64,000 nucleotides of DNA, taken from Streptomyces sp. A 4/2. GTDB taxonomy: Bacteria > Actinomycetota > Actinomycetes > Streptomycetales > Streptomycetaceae. Below, in pieces: positions 1 through 8,836 of this stretch (position 1 is its first letter; each line of letters starts with the position of its first letter). The stretch is from NCBI RefSeq assembly GCF_940670765.1, contig NZ_CALNVW010000035.1:46566-110565 (forward strand). The letters run 5' to 3'. A model generated the notes under the pieces. It did no database searches. It was not told the DNA's origin and saw only the letters and a program-made list of their open reading frames with translations. The position numbers and the translations under genes were made by a program.

Positions 1-1910
1 CGTACCGGACCCGACTCGCAGTCCACGACGACGGACGCGATACCCGTCGCCTCGTGCAGCCGTGCGGCACGGGCGGCCAGCGCCACCGGCTCGGGTCCGC
101 CGGTGGCGCGCCCGTCCGTGACGACCACCAGCAGCGGCCGGCGCGAGGGATCCCGCATCCGCTCCACCCGCAGGACGTCATGGGCCTTGAGCAGCCCGGC
201 GGCCACCGGGGTCCGGCCCCCGGTCGGCAGCGTCTCCAGGCGGGCCGCCGCCGCGTCCACGGACGACGTGGGCGGCAGCGCGACGTCGGCCTCCTTGCCG
301 CGGAAGGTCACCAGCCCCACCTTGTCCCGCCGCTGGTAGGCGTCGAGCAGCAGCGAGAGCACCGCGCCCTTCACCGCGCTCATCCGCTGCCGGGCGGCCA
401 TCGACCCGGAGGCGTCCACCACGAACAGCACGAGGTTCCCCTCCCGCCCCTCCCGCGTGGCCTGCCGCAGATCGTCCCGGCGCAGCACCAGCCCGCGGCC
501 GGACCGCCCACGGGCCCGCTGGTGCGGCGCGGCGGCCTGCACCGTCGCCGCCAGGTGCAGCTTGGTGAGCGCCCCTTGAGGCCGCCGGGCCCCGGTCGTC
601 CTGCCGTGCTCGGTCCGCGCCCGGGACCGGCGCCCGGCCGCGCCCTCGCCCAGTCCGGGCACGCTCAGCATCTTCGTACGGAACGGCTCGGCGGCGCCCA
701 CGGGCTGCTGCTCACCGCCACCGGAGGACTGCGCCCGTCCCGGTTCCTGCTCCCGGTCCTGCCCCTGTCCCTGCTCGGGCACGGACGGTGCGGACGTGTC
801 GCCCGACTCGCCCTCCGGCTGCGGCGGCGTGCCGGGCCCGTCGCCCTGCGGGGGCCGGCCGCCGCCACCGGGGCCGTCCGGGTCCGGATCGCCGTCCTCG
901 CCGCTGTTCTGCTCCAGCGTGTCGTCGAGCTTGTCCTCGTCCAGCCCCGGCGCGTCGAAGGGATTGCGCCGCCGCCGGTGGGGGAGCGCGAGCAGGGCGG
1001 CCTGCCGTACGTCCTCGGCCAGGACATCCGTCCGGCCCGCCCAGGCGGCCAGCGCGGTGGCCGTCCGCGCCATCACGATGTCCGCGCGCATCCCGTCGAC
1101 CTCGAACGCCGCACAGGTGGCCGCGATCTGCCGCAACGCCCCGTCCCCGAGGCGCACTTCGGGCAGCAGCGCACGCGCGGCCGTGATCCGAGCCCGCAAC
1201 GCGCCCTCCTCGTCGGCCCACCGGGCGGCGAACCCGGCCGGGTCGTCGTCGTACGCGAGCCGCCGTCGCACCACCTCGACCCGCAGATCGGTCTCACGGG
1301 AGGCCGCGACCTCCACGGTCAGCCCGAACCGGTCGAGCAACTGAGGCCGCAGTTCGCCCTCTTCGGGGTTCATCGTCCCGACGAGCAGGAACCGCGCGGC
1401 ATGCCGTACGGACACTCCCTCGCGCTCGACGTACGAGGCGCCCATCGCGGCGGCGTCCAGCAGGAGGTCGACCAGGTGGTCGTGGAGGAGATTGACCTCG
1501 TCCACGTACAGGATCCCGCGGTGCGCGTCGGCGAGCAGCCCCGGCTCGAAGGCCTTCACGCCCTCGGCGAGCGCCCGCTCGATGTCGAGGGCGCCGACGA
1601 GCCGGTCCTCGGACGCGCCGACGGGCAGCTCCACGGTCCGCGCGGCCCGCGACACGCCGGGCCCGGTCTCGTGCGGGCCGTCCGGGCACGCCGGATCGGG
1701 CGACGCCGGGTCGCAGGAGAACCGGCACCCGGGGACGACGGACACCTCCGGCACGAGCGCGGCCAGCGCGCGCACGGCGGTGGACTTCGCGGTGCCCTTC
1801 TCGCCGCGCACCAGCACCCCGCCGACGGCGGGGGAGACGGCGTTGAGCAACAGCCCGAGCCGCAGATCGTCCTGTCCGACGATGGCGGTGAAGGGGTACG
1901 GCGTACTCAC
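1..1910 (-). CDS. ChlI/ChlD-type chelatase subunit (cobaltochelatase partner of CobN), partial
   Basis: Fused AAA+ ATPase and von Willebrand A protein of the magnesium-chelatase subunit D family. In actinomycetes such proteins are thought to replace CobS/CobT and drive ATP-dependent cobalt insertion by CobN. Seen here: GTG start at 1910 behind AAGGAGG; Walker A motif GEKGTAKST at residues 36-44; a Pro/Gly/Glu-rich acidic linker; and a C-terminal VWA domain with metal site DASGS starting at Asp499. The 3' end lies beyond base 1, so about 636 codons are visible. It is the last visible gene of the riboswitch-led cob operon, separated from cobN by a GC-rich repeat. The cobalt (not magnesium) role is inferred from its neighbours. 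Confidence 0.9.
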   Translation of the reverse strand, partial: MSTPYPFTAIVGQDDLRLGLLLNAVSPAVGGVLVRGEKGTAKSTAVRALAALVPEVSVVPGCRFSCDPASPDPACPDGPHETGPGVSRAARTVELPVGASEDRLVGALDIERALAEGVKAFEPGLLADAHRGILYVDEVNLLHDHLVDLLLDAAAMGASYVEREGVSVRHAARFLLVGTMNPEEGELRPQLLDRFGLTVEVAASRETDLRVEVVRRRLAYDDDPAGFAARWADEEGALRARITAARALLPEVRLGDGALRQIAATCAAFEVDGMRADIVMARTATALAAWAGRTDVLAEDVRQAALLALPHRRRRNPFDAPGLDEDKLDDTLEQNSGEDGDPDPDGPGGGGRPPQGDGPGTPPQPEGESGDTSAPSVPEQGQGQDREQEPGRAQSSGGGEQQPVGAAEPFRTKMLSVPGLGEGAAGRRSRARTEHGRTTGARRPQGALTKLHLAATVQAAAPHQRARGRSGRGLVLRRDDLRQATREGREGNLVLFVVDASGSMAARQRMSAVKGAVLSLLLDAYQRRDKVGLVTFRGKEADVALPPTSSVDAAAARLETLPTGGRTPVAAGLLKAHDVLRVERMRDPSRRPLLVVVTDGRATGGPEPVALAARAARLHEATGIASVVVDCESGPV

Positions 1911-1936
1911 AAGACCTCCTTGACGAGGGAGCAACC

Positions 1937-2034
1937 AAGCCCCTCCGGCGATTGAGGAGCGGGGTCCGGGGCGGAGCCCCGGTTCAGGGAAGGGGCGGGC
2001 CGGGGGAGAACGCCCGCCGCGGGCGCCACGCGAC
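1937..2034. repeat. GC-rich intergenic repeat of a type common in Streptomyces
   Basis: This gap inside the cob operon holds two nested palindromes: GGGGTCCGGGGC/GGAGCCCC around 1959-1980, and GGCGGGC/GCCCGCC around 1994-2018. The sequence around TCCGGCGATTGAGGAGCGG matches, from memory, a repeat scattered through intergenic regions of many Streptomyces genomes. It probably folds as mRNA hairpins between cobN and the chelatase gene and may reduce read-through. Confidence 0.55.
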
Positions 2035-2040
2035 GCCCGC

Positions 2041-5000
2041 TCACTCGTCCCCCTCCAGATCGCCTTCGAGCTCCAGGTACGTCGCCCGCAGCCGCTCCAG
2101 CGTCCCGGCGTCCGGCTCCGCCCACAGCCCGCGCTCGGCCGCCTCCAGCAACCGCTCCGAAATCCCGCGCAGCGCCCAGGGGTTGGACTTCTGCATGAAC
2201 TCCCGGTTCTCCGGGTCGAACACGTACTCGGCCGACAGCTTCTCGTACATCCAGTCGTCGACGACCCCCGCCGTGGCGTCGTACCCGAAGAGGTAGTCCA
2301 CGGTCGCGGCCATCTCGAAGGCGCCCTTGTAGCCGTGCCGCCGCATGGCCGCCATCCAGCGCGGGTTCACCACCCGCGCGCGGAAGACCCGGTGCGTCTC
2401 CTCGCCGAGGGTCCGCGTCTTCACCTGGTCCGGCGTGGCGCTGTCGCCGACGTACGCCTCGGGGCTCTCGCCGGTCAGATGCCGGACCATGGCCACCATG
2501 CCGCCGTGGTACTGGAAGTAGTCGTCGGCGTCCATCAGGTCGTGCTCACGGGTGTCGACATTTTTCGCCGCCACCGCGATCCGCCGGAACGCCGTCTCCA
2601 TGTCCCCGCGCGCCGCCCGCCCGTCGAGCCCGCGCCCGTACGCGTAACCGCCCCAGACCGCGTACACCTCGGCCAGGTCCGCGTCGGACCGCCAGTTGCG
2701 GGCGTCGATCAGCGGCAGCAGCCCCGCTCCGTACGCGCCCGGCTTCGAGCCGAAGATGCGGGCCGTGGCCCGCCGCCGGTCGCCGTGTTCGGCGGTGTCC
2801 TCGTCCGCGTGCGCCCGTACGTAGTTGGCCCCGGCCGGTTCGTCCAGCTCCGCCACCGCGCGTACCGCGTCGTCGATCAGCCCCACCACATGGGGGAACG
2901 CGTCCCGGAAGAACCCGGAGATCCGGACCGTGACATCGATCCGGGGCCGCCCCAGCTCCTCGGCGGGCACGATCTCGAACCCGGTCACCCGGCGCGACGC
3001 GTCGTCCCAGACCGGGCGGCAGCCCAGCAGCGCCAGGATCTCGGCGATGTCGTCGCCCTGGGTGCGCATCGCCGACGTGCCCCAGACCGTCAGGCCCACC
3101 GACTTCGGGTAGTCGCCGGTGTCCTGGAGGTAGCGGGCGATCAGCGAGTCCGCCAGCGCCTGCCCGACGTCCCAGGACAGCCTGGACGGGATCGCCTTCG
3201 GGTCGACGGAGTAGAAGTTGCGGCCGGTCGGCAGCACGTTGACCAGACCGCGGGTCGGCGATCCGGACGGACCGGCCGGGACGAAGCCGCCGTTCAGGGC
3301 CAGCAGGATGTTGCCGATCTCGTCGGTCGTCCGCGCCAGCCGGGGCACCACCTCGTCGCAGGCGAACGCCAGCACGGCCACGGCCGACGGGAGTCCGGTG
3401 CCCAGCACCTCGCCGACCAGGGCCGGGACGGCCGCCGGGTCCCAGCCGCGCGCCTCCATGCCCTCGGCGAGCCGTCGGCACACCTGCTCCAGCAGGTCGA
3501 TCGCGTCGGCCCCGGTCCTGGCCGGACCCTCCACCAGCGCGGTCAGCTCGGCGGGCACCTTCACCGCGGCGCCCGGCTCGCCCAGCAGCTCCTTCTCCGC
3601 CAGCCCGAAGTGCTCGGCGAGCGCCGCCCGCAGACCCGGCAGCGCGTGCGCCGTACCGCCCCAGACCTGTGACGCCCGCAGGACCGCCAGCACCAGATTG
3701 ACCCGGGCCTCGGACTCGGGACCGCCACCCAGGATGTGCAGACCGTCGCGGATCTGCACATCCTTGATCTCGCAGAGATAGCCGTCGACATGCATCACGA
3801 ACGAGTCGAAGTCGTCGTCGTCCGGCTGCTCGTCGAGATGCAGGTCGTGGTGGAGCTCGGCCGCCTTCACCAGCGTCCAGATCTGCGCCCGCACGGTCGG
3901 CGCCTTCGCCGGGTCGAGATCGCTGACCATCGCGTACTCGTCGAGCAGCTGCTCCAGCTTGGCCAGGTCCCCGTAGGTGTCGGCGCGCGCCATCGGCGGC
4001 ACCAGATGGTCCACCACCGTCGCATGGCCCCGCCGCTTGGCCTGGGTGCCCTCGCCCGGGTCGTTGACGATGAACGGGTAGATCAGCGGCAGTTCGCCGA
4101 GCACCGCGTCGGGGCCGCACTCCGCGGAGAGCCCGAGGCCCTTGCCGGGCAGCCACTCCATGGTGCCGTGCTTGCCCATGTGGACGATCGCGTCCGCGCC
4201 GAAGCCGCCCTCCGAAGCGGCGGTCTCCAGCCAGCGGTACGCCGCCATGTAGTGGTGCGACGGCGGCATGTCCGGGTCGTGGTAGATCGCGATCGGGTTC
4301 TCGCCGAAGCCGCGCGGCGGCTGGATCATCACCACCACGTTGCCGAACTGCAGGGACGCCAGCACGATGTCGTCCCCGTCGACGTACAGCTCGCCCGGCG
4401 GCTCGCCCCAGTGCTCCAGCATGCTGTCGCGGATGCCTGGCTCCAGCTTGTCGAACCACCGCCGGTAGTCGGCGAGCGGCACCCGCGCGGGCGCCGCTGC
4501 CAGCTGCTCCTCGGTGAGCCATTCCACGTCGTGGCCACCGGCGTTGATGAGGCGGTGGATCAGCTCGTCGCCGTTGTCCGGGTGGCCGTCGACCGCGTAC
4601 CCGGCGTCGCGCAGCGCGTCGAGCACCCGGATCGCCGAGGCGGGGGTGTCCAGGCCCACCGCGTTGCCGACCCGTGAGTGCTTCGTCGGGTACGCGGTGA
4701 AGACGACGGCGAGCTTCTTGTCCGGGTTCGGCTTGTGCTTCAACTGCGCGTGCCGTACGGCGATTCCGGCGACCCGCGCGGCCCGCTCGGGGTCGGCGAC
4801 GTACACCGGCACATCGCCCTCGCCCTGCTCCTTGAAGGAGAACGGGACCGTGATCAGCCGGCCGTCGAACTCCGGGATCGCCACCTGCATCGCCGCGTCC
4901 ATGGGGGAGACGGCGGCGTCCGACGCCTCCCAGACGGCGCGCGACGACGTCAGGCACAGTCCCTGGAGGACCGGCACGTTCAGATCGGCCAGCGCCCCGA

Positions 5001-5733
5001 TGTCCCAGGCCTCGTCGTCCCCGCCCGCCGACGCGTCGGACGCACGGGTACCGCCTGCGGCGAGCACGGTCGCGACCAGCGCGTCGGCCCGGCCGAGCAG
5101 CTCGTACAGCCCGGCGTCGGCGCTCCGTAGCGAACCGCAGTACACCGGGAGGGCGTTGGCGCCCCGCTCCTCGATCCGGTCGCACAGCACGTCCACGAAG
5201 GAGGTGTTGCCCGACAGCTCGTGCGCCCGGTAGAAGAGCACCCCGACGGACGGCCTGCCGTCCACCCACGCGCGGTCGCCGTGCAGCCCCCACTCCGGCA
5301 TCTTCCGGGGTTCGGCGCTGCGCCTGGCCCGCTCCTCCCCGGCGCGGACGCTGGCCGCGGGCAGCACGTCCTCGGTCAGGAACGTGGCCAGCTCCGTGAG
5401 GTTCCCCGGCCCGCCCTCGACGAGGTACTGGAGCGCCTCGGCCACGGCGCCCGCGTGCAGGGTGGACTCGGCCATCAGCTCCGCGTCCGGCACGGACTCG
5501 CCGCCGAGCAGCACGGTGGGTATCCCCGAAGCGCGCAGCACATCGAGACCGTCCTCCCAGGCGCGTCTGCCGCCCAGCAGCCGTACGACGGCCACCGAGG
5601 CGCCGTCGATCAGCGCGGGCAGCTCGGTGGCGGCGTCGACCCGGGTCGGATTCCCGGTCCGGTACGGCGCGTCGGAGGCTCGGGCCGCCAGCAGGTCCGT
5701 ATCGGCGGTGGACAGCAACAGCACGGTGCTCAT
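2041..5733 (-). CDS. cobN: Cobaltochelatase subunit CobN
   Basis: Large subunit of the aerobic-pathway cobaltochelatase (BchH/CobN family), which inserts Co2+ into hydrogenobyrinic acid a,c-diamide in the cytoplasm. The product is 1,230 aa, normal for CobN. The family core is easily followed, for example the stretch GKHGTMEWLPGKGLGLS in the middle and a C-terminal region containing QKSNPWALRGISERL. The ATG at 5733 overlaps the cobQ stop by ATGA, which fixes the start; the frame is open further upstream but that part lies antisense-free within cobQ and is not CobN-like. It is translationally coupled to cobQ. Confidence 0.96.
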   Translation of the reverse strand: MSTVLLLSTADTDLLAARASDAPYRTGNPTRVDAATELPALIDGASVAVVRLLGGRRAWEDGLDVLRASGIPTVLLGGESVPDAELMAESTLHAGAVAEALQYLVEGGPGNLTELATFLTEDVLPAASVRAGEERARRSAEPRKMPEWGLHGDRAWVDGRPSVGVLFYRAHELSGNTSFVDVLCDRIEERGANALPVYCGSLRSADAGLYELLGRADALVATVLAAGGTRASDASAGGDDEAWDIGALADLNVPVLQGLCLTSSRAVWEASDAAVSPMDAAMQVAIPEFDGRLITVPFSFKEQGEGDVPVYVADPERAARVAGIAVRHAQLKHKPNPDKKLAVVFTAYPTKHSRVGNAVGLDTPASAIRVLDALRDAGYAVDGHPDNGDELIHRLINAGGHDVEWLTEEQLAAAPARVPLADYRRWFDKLEPGIRDSMLEHWGEPPGELYVDGDDIVLASLQFGNVVVMIQPPRGFGENPIAIYHDPDMPPSHHYMAAYRWLETAASEGGFGADAIVHMGKHGTMEWLPGKGLGLSAECGPDAVLGELPLIYPFIVNDPGEGTQAKRRGHATVVDHLVPPMARADTYGDLAKLEQLLDEYAMVSDLDPAKAPTVRAQIWTLVKAAELHHDLHLDEQPDDDDFDSFVMHVDGYLCEIKDVQIRDGLHILGGGPESEARVNLVLAVLRASQVWGGTAHALPGLRAALAEHFGLAEKELLGEPGAAVKVPAELTALVEGPARTGADAIDLLEQVCRRLAEGMEARGWDPAAVPALVGEVLGTGLPSAVAVLAFACDEVVPRLARTTDEIGNILLALNGGFVPAGPSGSPTRGLVNVLPTGRNFYSVDPKAIPSRLSWDVGQALADSLIARYLQDTGDYPKSVGLTVWGTSAMRTQGDDIAEILALLGCRPVWDDASRRVTGFEIVPAEELGRPRIDVTVRISGFFRDAFPHVVGLIDDAVRAVAELDEPAGANYVRAHADEDTAEHGDRRRATARIFGSKPGAYGAGLLPLIDARNWRSDADLAEVYAVWGGYAYGRGLDGRAARGDMETAFRRIAVAAKNVDTREHDLMDADDYFQYHGGMVAMVRHLTGESPEAYVGDSATPDQVKTRTLGEETHRVFRARVVNPRWMAAMRRHGYKGAFEMAATVDYLFGYDATAGVVDDWMYEKLSAEYVFDPENREFMQKSNPWALRGISERLLEAAERGLWAEPDAGTLERLRATYLELEGDLEGDE

Positions 5734-7265
5734 GGCGCTCCAGGTGCGATGAAGGGAAGTCCTGACGGTGCGCCCGATTCGATGAGCGCGAGAAGCCGGT
5801 CGGTGTCCGCGTGTTCTTCGATGAGGTCGCCGAGCCGGTCGAGCTGCTCCTCCCGGAGCATGCCGAAGCTGGTGTCGGGCGCCGGGACGAAGCGGCGGCC
5901 CGCCGCGCTCGCGACCTCGCGCAGGAACGCGCGGCGGAAGCCGTCGCTCTCCAGCGAGCCGTGCCAGTGGGTGCCCCAGACGGAGCCGACCCGGCAGCCG
6001 TCCAGGAAGGGGACGCCGTCGGTCACGTCGGCGACGCCGTGATGGATCTCGTACCCCTCGACGCGCTCGCCGAGGGCCTCGCCGACGGGCCGCGCCAGGG
6101 TCTTCTCGGCGGCGAACCGTACGCGCACGGGCAGCAGCCCGAGCCCGTCCACCGACCCGGCGCGCGATTCGATCTCGTCCTCGATGTGCTCGCCGAGCAG
6201 CTGGAAACCGCCGCAGATGCCCAGCACGGGACGGCCTTCCGCCGCCCGCCGGGCCAGCGCCGCCGCGAGCCCGCGCTCGCGCAGCCACTCCAGCGCCCGC
6301 ACGGTGCCACGGGTGCCCGGCACGATCACCAGGTCCGCGTCGACGAGCTCCTCGGCCCGGTCCACGAACCGCACGACGACCCCGGGCTCGGCGGCCAGCG
6401 CGTCGACATCGGTGAAGTTGGACATCAGCGGTACGGCGCACACGGCGACCCGCAGGACGTCCGGTCCGTACGGCTCGGCGACGGCCGACTCCCGTACGGC
6501 GCCCCGCATCGAGACGTGCAGCCCGTCCTCCTCGTCGATGCCGAGGCCGTGCGCGAACGGGAGCACCCCGTACGTACGCCGCCCGGTGAGCCCCTGCAGC
6601 ATGTCGATGCCGGGGCGCAGGAGGGACACGTCGCCGCGGAACTTGTTGACGATGTACCCGGCTATCAGCTCCTGGTCCTCGGCGCTGAGCAGCGCGGTCG
6701 TGCCGAAGAAGGAGGCGAAGACGCCACCGCGGTCGATGTCGCCCACCACCACCACCGGGAACCGCGCGGCCCGCGCGATGCCCATGTTGACGATGTCCGT
6801 CCGGCGCAGATTGATCTCGGCAGGACTGCCGGCCCCCTCACAGATCACCGCGTCATACGTGCCCCGAAGTTGTGCCAGACAGTCCGTGACGGTGCCCAGC
6901 AGGGCTTCCCGCCCCCCGCCGTACGCGGATTTCCCGCCGGACGCGTCGCCGAAGAACCCGCGGGCGCTCATCTCGCCCACCGGTCTGCCCAGCAGCACGA
7001 CCTGGCTCGACCGGTCGCTCCCCGGCTTGAGGAGCACCGGGTTCATCAGCGCGGTGGGTTCCACCCGCGCCGCCTGCGCCTGCATCGCCTGCGCCCGGCC
7101 GATCTCCGCGCCCTCGCGGGTGACGAACGAATTCAGCGACATGTTCTGCGCCTTGAAGGGCGCGACCTTCACCCCCCGGCGCACCAGCCACCGGCAGATC
7201 CCGGCCGTGACCACGCTCTTCCCGGCATCCGACGTGGTTCCGGCGACCAGCAGTCCGCCACTCAT
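5730..7265 (-). CDS. cobQ: Cobyric acid synthase CobQ
   Basis: Glutamine-dependent amidation of adenosyl-cobyrinic acid a,c-diamide to adenosylcobyric acid. The product is 511 aa. An N-terminal dethiobiotin-synthetase-like P-loop (GTTSDAGKS, residues ~9-17) is followed by the family signature PFKAQNMSLNS and the ATP/substrate motif CEGAGSPAEINL. The C-terminal class I glutamine amidotransferase domain has its nucleophile Cys in GICGGFQLLG. It overlaps cobD upstream and cobN downstream by four bases each, so the three genes are one translationally coupled operon. Confidence 0.97.
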   Translation of the reverse strand: MSGGLLVAGTTSDAGKSVVTAGICRWLVRRGVKVAPFKAQNMSLNSFVTREGAEIGRAQAMQAQAARVEPTALMNPVLLKPGSDRSSQVVLLGRPVGEMSARGFFGDASGGKSAYGGGREALLGTVTDCLAQLRGTYDAVICEGAGSPAEINLRRTDIVNMGIARAARFPVVVVGDIDRGGVFASFFGTTALLSAEDQELIAGYIVNKFRGDVSLLRPGIDMLQGLTGRRTYGVLPFAHGLGIDEEDGLHVSMRGAVRESAVAEPYGPDVLRVAVCAVPLMSNFTDVDALAAEPGVVVRFVDRAEELVDADLVIVPGTRGTVRALEWLRERGLAAALARRAAEGRPVLGICGGFQLLGEHIEDEIESRAGSVDGLGLLPVRVRFAAEKTLARPVGEALGERVEGYEIHHGVADVTDGVPFLDGCRVGSVWGTHWHGSLESDGFRRAFLREVASAAGRRFVPAPDTSFGMLREEQLDRLGDLIEEHADTDRLLALIESGAPSGLPFIAPGAP

Positions 7266-8191
7266 CCGCGCACCTTCCTCACCAGGAGAGCCGTCGCGAG
7301 CGCCAGTACGGAGACCCGCCGGGACAGCCGTACCGCGCGCTCGATGTCGTCCACGCCGACGGGCCGGCCGCCGCCGTTGAGCACGGCCCGGTGCTCGACC
7401 CGGCCGCCGTACGAGAGGGTGCCGCCGAGCCGTACGCCCAGCGCCCCCGCGAACGAGGCCTCCACCGGACCGGCGTTGGGGCTGGGGTGTTTCGCCGCGT
7501 CGGCGCGCCAGGCCCGCACGGCACCGCGCGGGTCCGGGCCGGCCAGCGTCGCGAGGACAGCGGTCAGCAGGGCTCCCGGCCGGCCCGCCACGTCGTCGAG
7601 CCGGGCCGAGGCCCAGCCGTACCGCAGATACCGGGGCGAGCGGTGGCCGACCATTGCGTCCAGGGTGTTCACCGCCCGGAACCCGGCCAGACCGGGCACC
7701 CCGGCCAGCGCCCCCCACACCAGCGCGCCCACCACGGCGTCGGAGGTGTTCTCGGCGACGGACTCGACGACCGCGCGGGCCATCTGCTGTCCGTCGAGCG
7801 CCTGCGGATCACGCCCGCACAGATGCGGCAGCCGCTCCCTGGCCGCTTCGAGGTCGCCCGAGGCCAGCGCGTCGCCGACCGCCCGCGCCTCCCGGCCCAG
7901 CGAGGTACCGCCGACGACGGCCCAGGTGGTGACGGCGGTCAGGGCGATGCCCGCGGCGGCCCGGCCGCGCACGGCACGCCGGGCCAGCAGGGCGGCGCCC
8001 ACCACGCCTCCGGCGCACACCACGGTGTGCAGCGCCCCGCGTCCGCGGTGGTCGCGCCACAGCCGGCGCTCCACGGCAGCCGCGGCCCGTCCGAAGGCGG
8101 CCACCGGGTGTCCGCGCCGCGGATCGCCGACGATCAGGTCTGCTACGAGGCCGGTGGTGGCGCCGTACACGAATACACGCTCGGCACGCAT
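7262..8191 (-). CDS. cobD: Adenosylcobinamide-phosphate synthase (CobD/CbiB)
   Basis: Integral membrane enzyme that attaches aminopropanol (phosphate) to adenosylcobyric acid. The product is 309 aa; it opens with the family pattern ADLIVGDPRRGHPVAAFG and has the conserved MARAVVESVAENTSDAVV and NTLDAMVGHRSPRY blocks plus hydrophobic segments near residues 55-95. It is the first gene after the cobalamin riboswitch. The ATG at 8191 lacks a good Shine-Dalgarno (nearest GGCCTGC). An imperfect 20-bp copy of the start-codon region lies 56 bp upstream, and this may matter for riboswitch control. Confidence 0.95.
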   Translation of the reverse strand: MRAERVFVYGATTGLVADLIVGDPRRGHPVAAFGRAAAAVERRLWRDHRGRGALHTVVCAGGVVGAALLARRAVRGRAAAGIALTAVTTWAVVGGTSLGREARAVGDALASGDLEAARERLPHLCGRDPQALDGQQMARAVVESVAENTSDAVVGALVWGALAGVPGLAGFRAVNTLDAMVGHRSPRYLRYGWASARLDDVAGRPGALLTAVLATLAGPDPRGAVRAWRADAAKHPSPNAGPVEASFAGALGVRLGGTLSYGGRVEHRAVLNGGGRPVGVDDIERAVRLSRRVSVLALATALLVRKVRG

Positions 8192-8284
8192 CGGGTCAGC
8201 AGGCCGATACGCCTCGGAAAACCTTCGTACCGGTAGTACTCACAGCATCGGGCAGCAGGCAGCCGCGCATGGCGATATGTCCTC

Positions 8285-8440
8285 ACTCAGGGTGTCCGCG
8301 CCCTGGTTCGACGTGATCGGCGGTGAGAGTTCCTGGCTCCCGGGGGGTGACCCCCGATGACAGTGGCGGGACCGCGCCGGATTCGCACCGGGCTTCCTCT
8401 TTTGCCGCCGTATTGGCTCCGGCAGTCCACCACGCCCCGC
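8285..8440 (-). promoter_or_regulatory. Adenosylcobalamin (B12) riboswitch
   Basis: On the minus strand the leader of cobD contains the hallmark cobalamin-aptamer core: GAGGAAGCCCGGTGCGAATC, then GGCGCGGTCCC, then the B12 box GCCACTG (complement at 8361-8367). A GC hairpin (8341-8358) follows, and then GAGCCAGGAACTC. The order and spacing match the RNA family in which adenosylcobalamin binding turns off downstream expression. It sits ~100-250 nt upstream of cobD and should control the whole cobD-cobQ-cobN-chelatase operon. Outer boundaries are approximate; the core is certain. Confidence 0.93.
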
Positions 8441-8586
8441 GAACACCCGTCAACTCCCCCTTGACCTGCAAGGAGGCAGTGTGCTGAGCCCCACACGAAC
8501 CGCCCCCCGGCGGGCCGTGGAAGGCCGGTCGGAGGGCGGTTCGGGTGGAACGGGGAGTGGAGCCGGGGGACGGGGGTGCGGGGCGG

Positions 8587-8817
8587 TCAGGCGACGATCA
8601 GATAGATCCCGTACGCCACTGCCGCCGCGCAGAGAGCGAAGCAGGCGTACGCGCCGGTGCGCGCGGCGAGCGCCGGGCCCCGGCCGGTGGAGCCCGTCTC
8701 CTGCGCGGGCTTCCCGGCGAGGCCCACGATGCCGAGGGTGAACAGGCCCACGAGTCCGACGGTCGCCACGAGGCTGACGCCGAAGACGGTGCCGAGAGCT
8801 GCCCAGTCGATGTTCAT
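8587..8817 (-). CDS. Small membrane protein linked to phosphate transporter
   Basis: 76-aa protein with two predicted membrane helices (about residues 5-33 and 53-75) joined by a short polar Gly/Pro/Thr loop, and no catalytic motif. It begins 19 nt after the PiT transporter stop on the same strand and so is probably co-transcribed with it. From memory, similar small hydrophobic proteins accompany Pit in streptomycetes, so an accessory role in phosphate uptake is possible. No function can be read from the sequence. Confidence 0.75.
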   Translation of the reverse strand: MNIDWAALGTVFGVSLVATVGLVGLFTLGIVGLAGKPAQETGSTGRGPALAARTGAYACFALCAAAVAYGIYLIVA

Positions 8818-8836
8818 GCTGCGGTGTCCTTCTGCT

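Noticed and set aside
54..1955. 633-codon plus-strand open frame over the chelatase gene
   Set aside because: Low-complexity Arg/Gly/Pro sequence, a typical antisense shadow in high-GC DNA; the minus strand has clear Walker A and VWA motifs.
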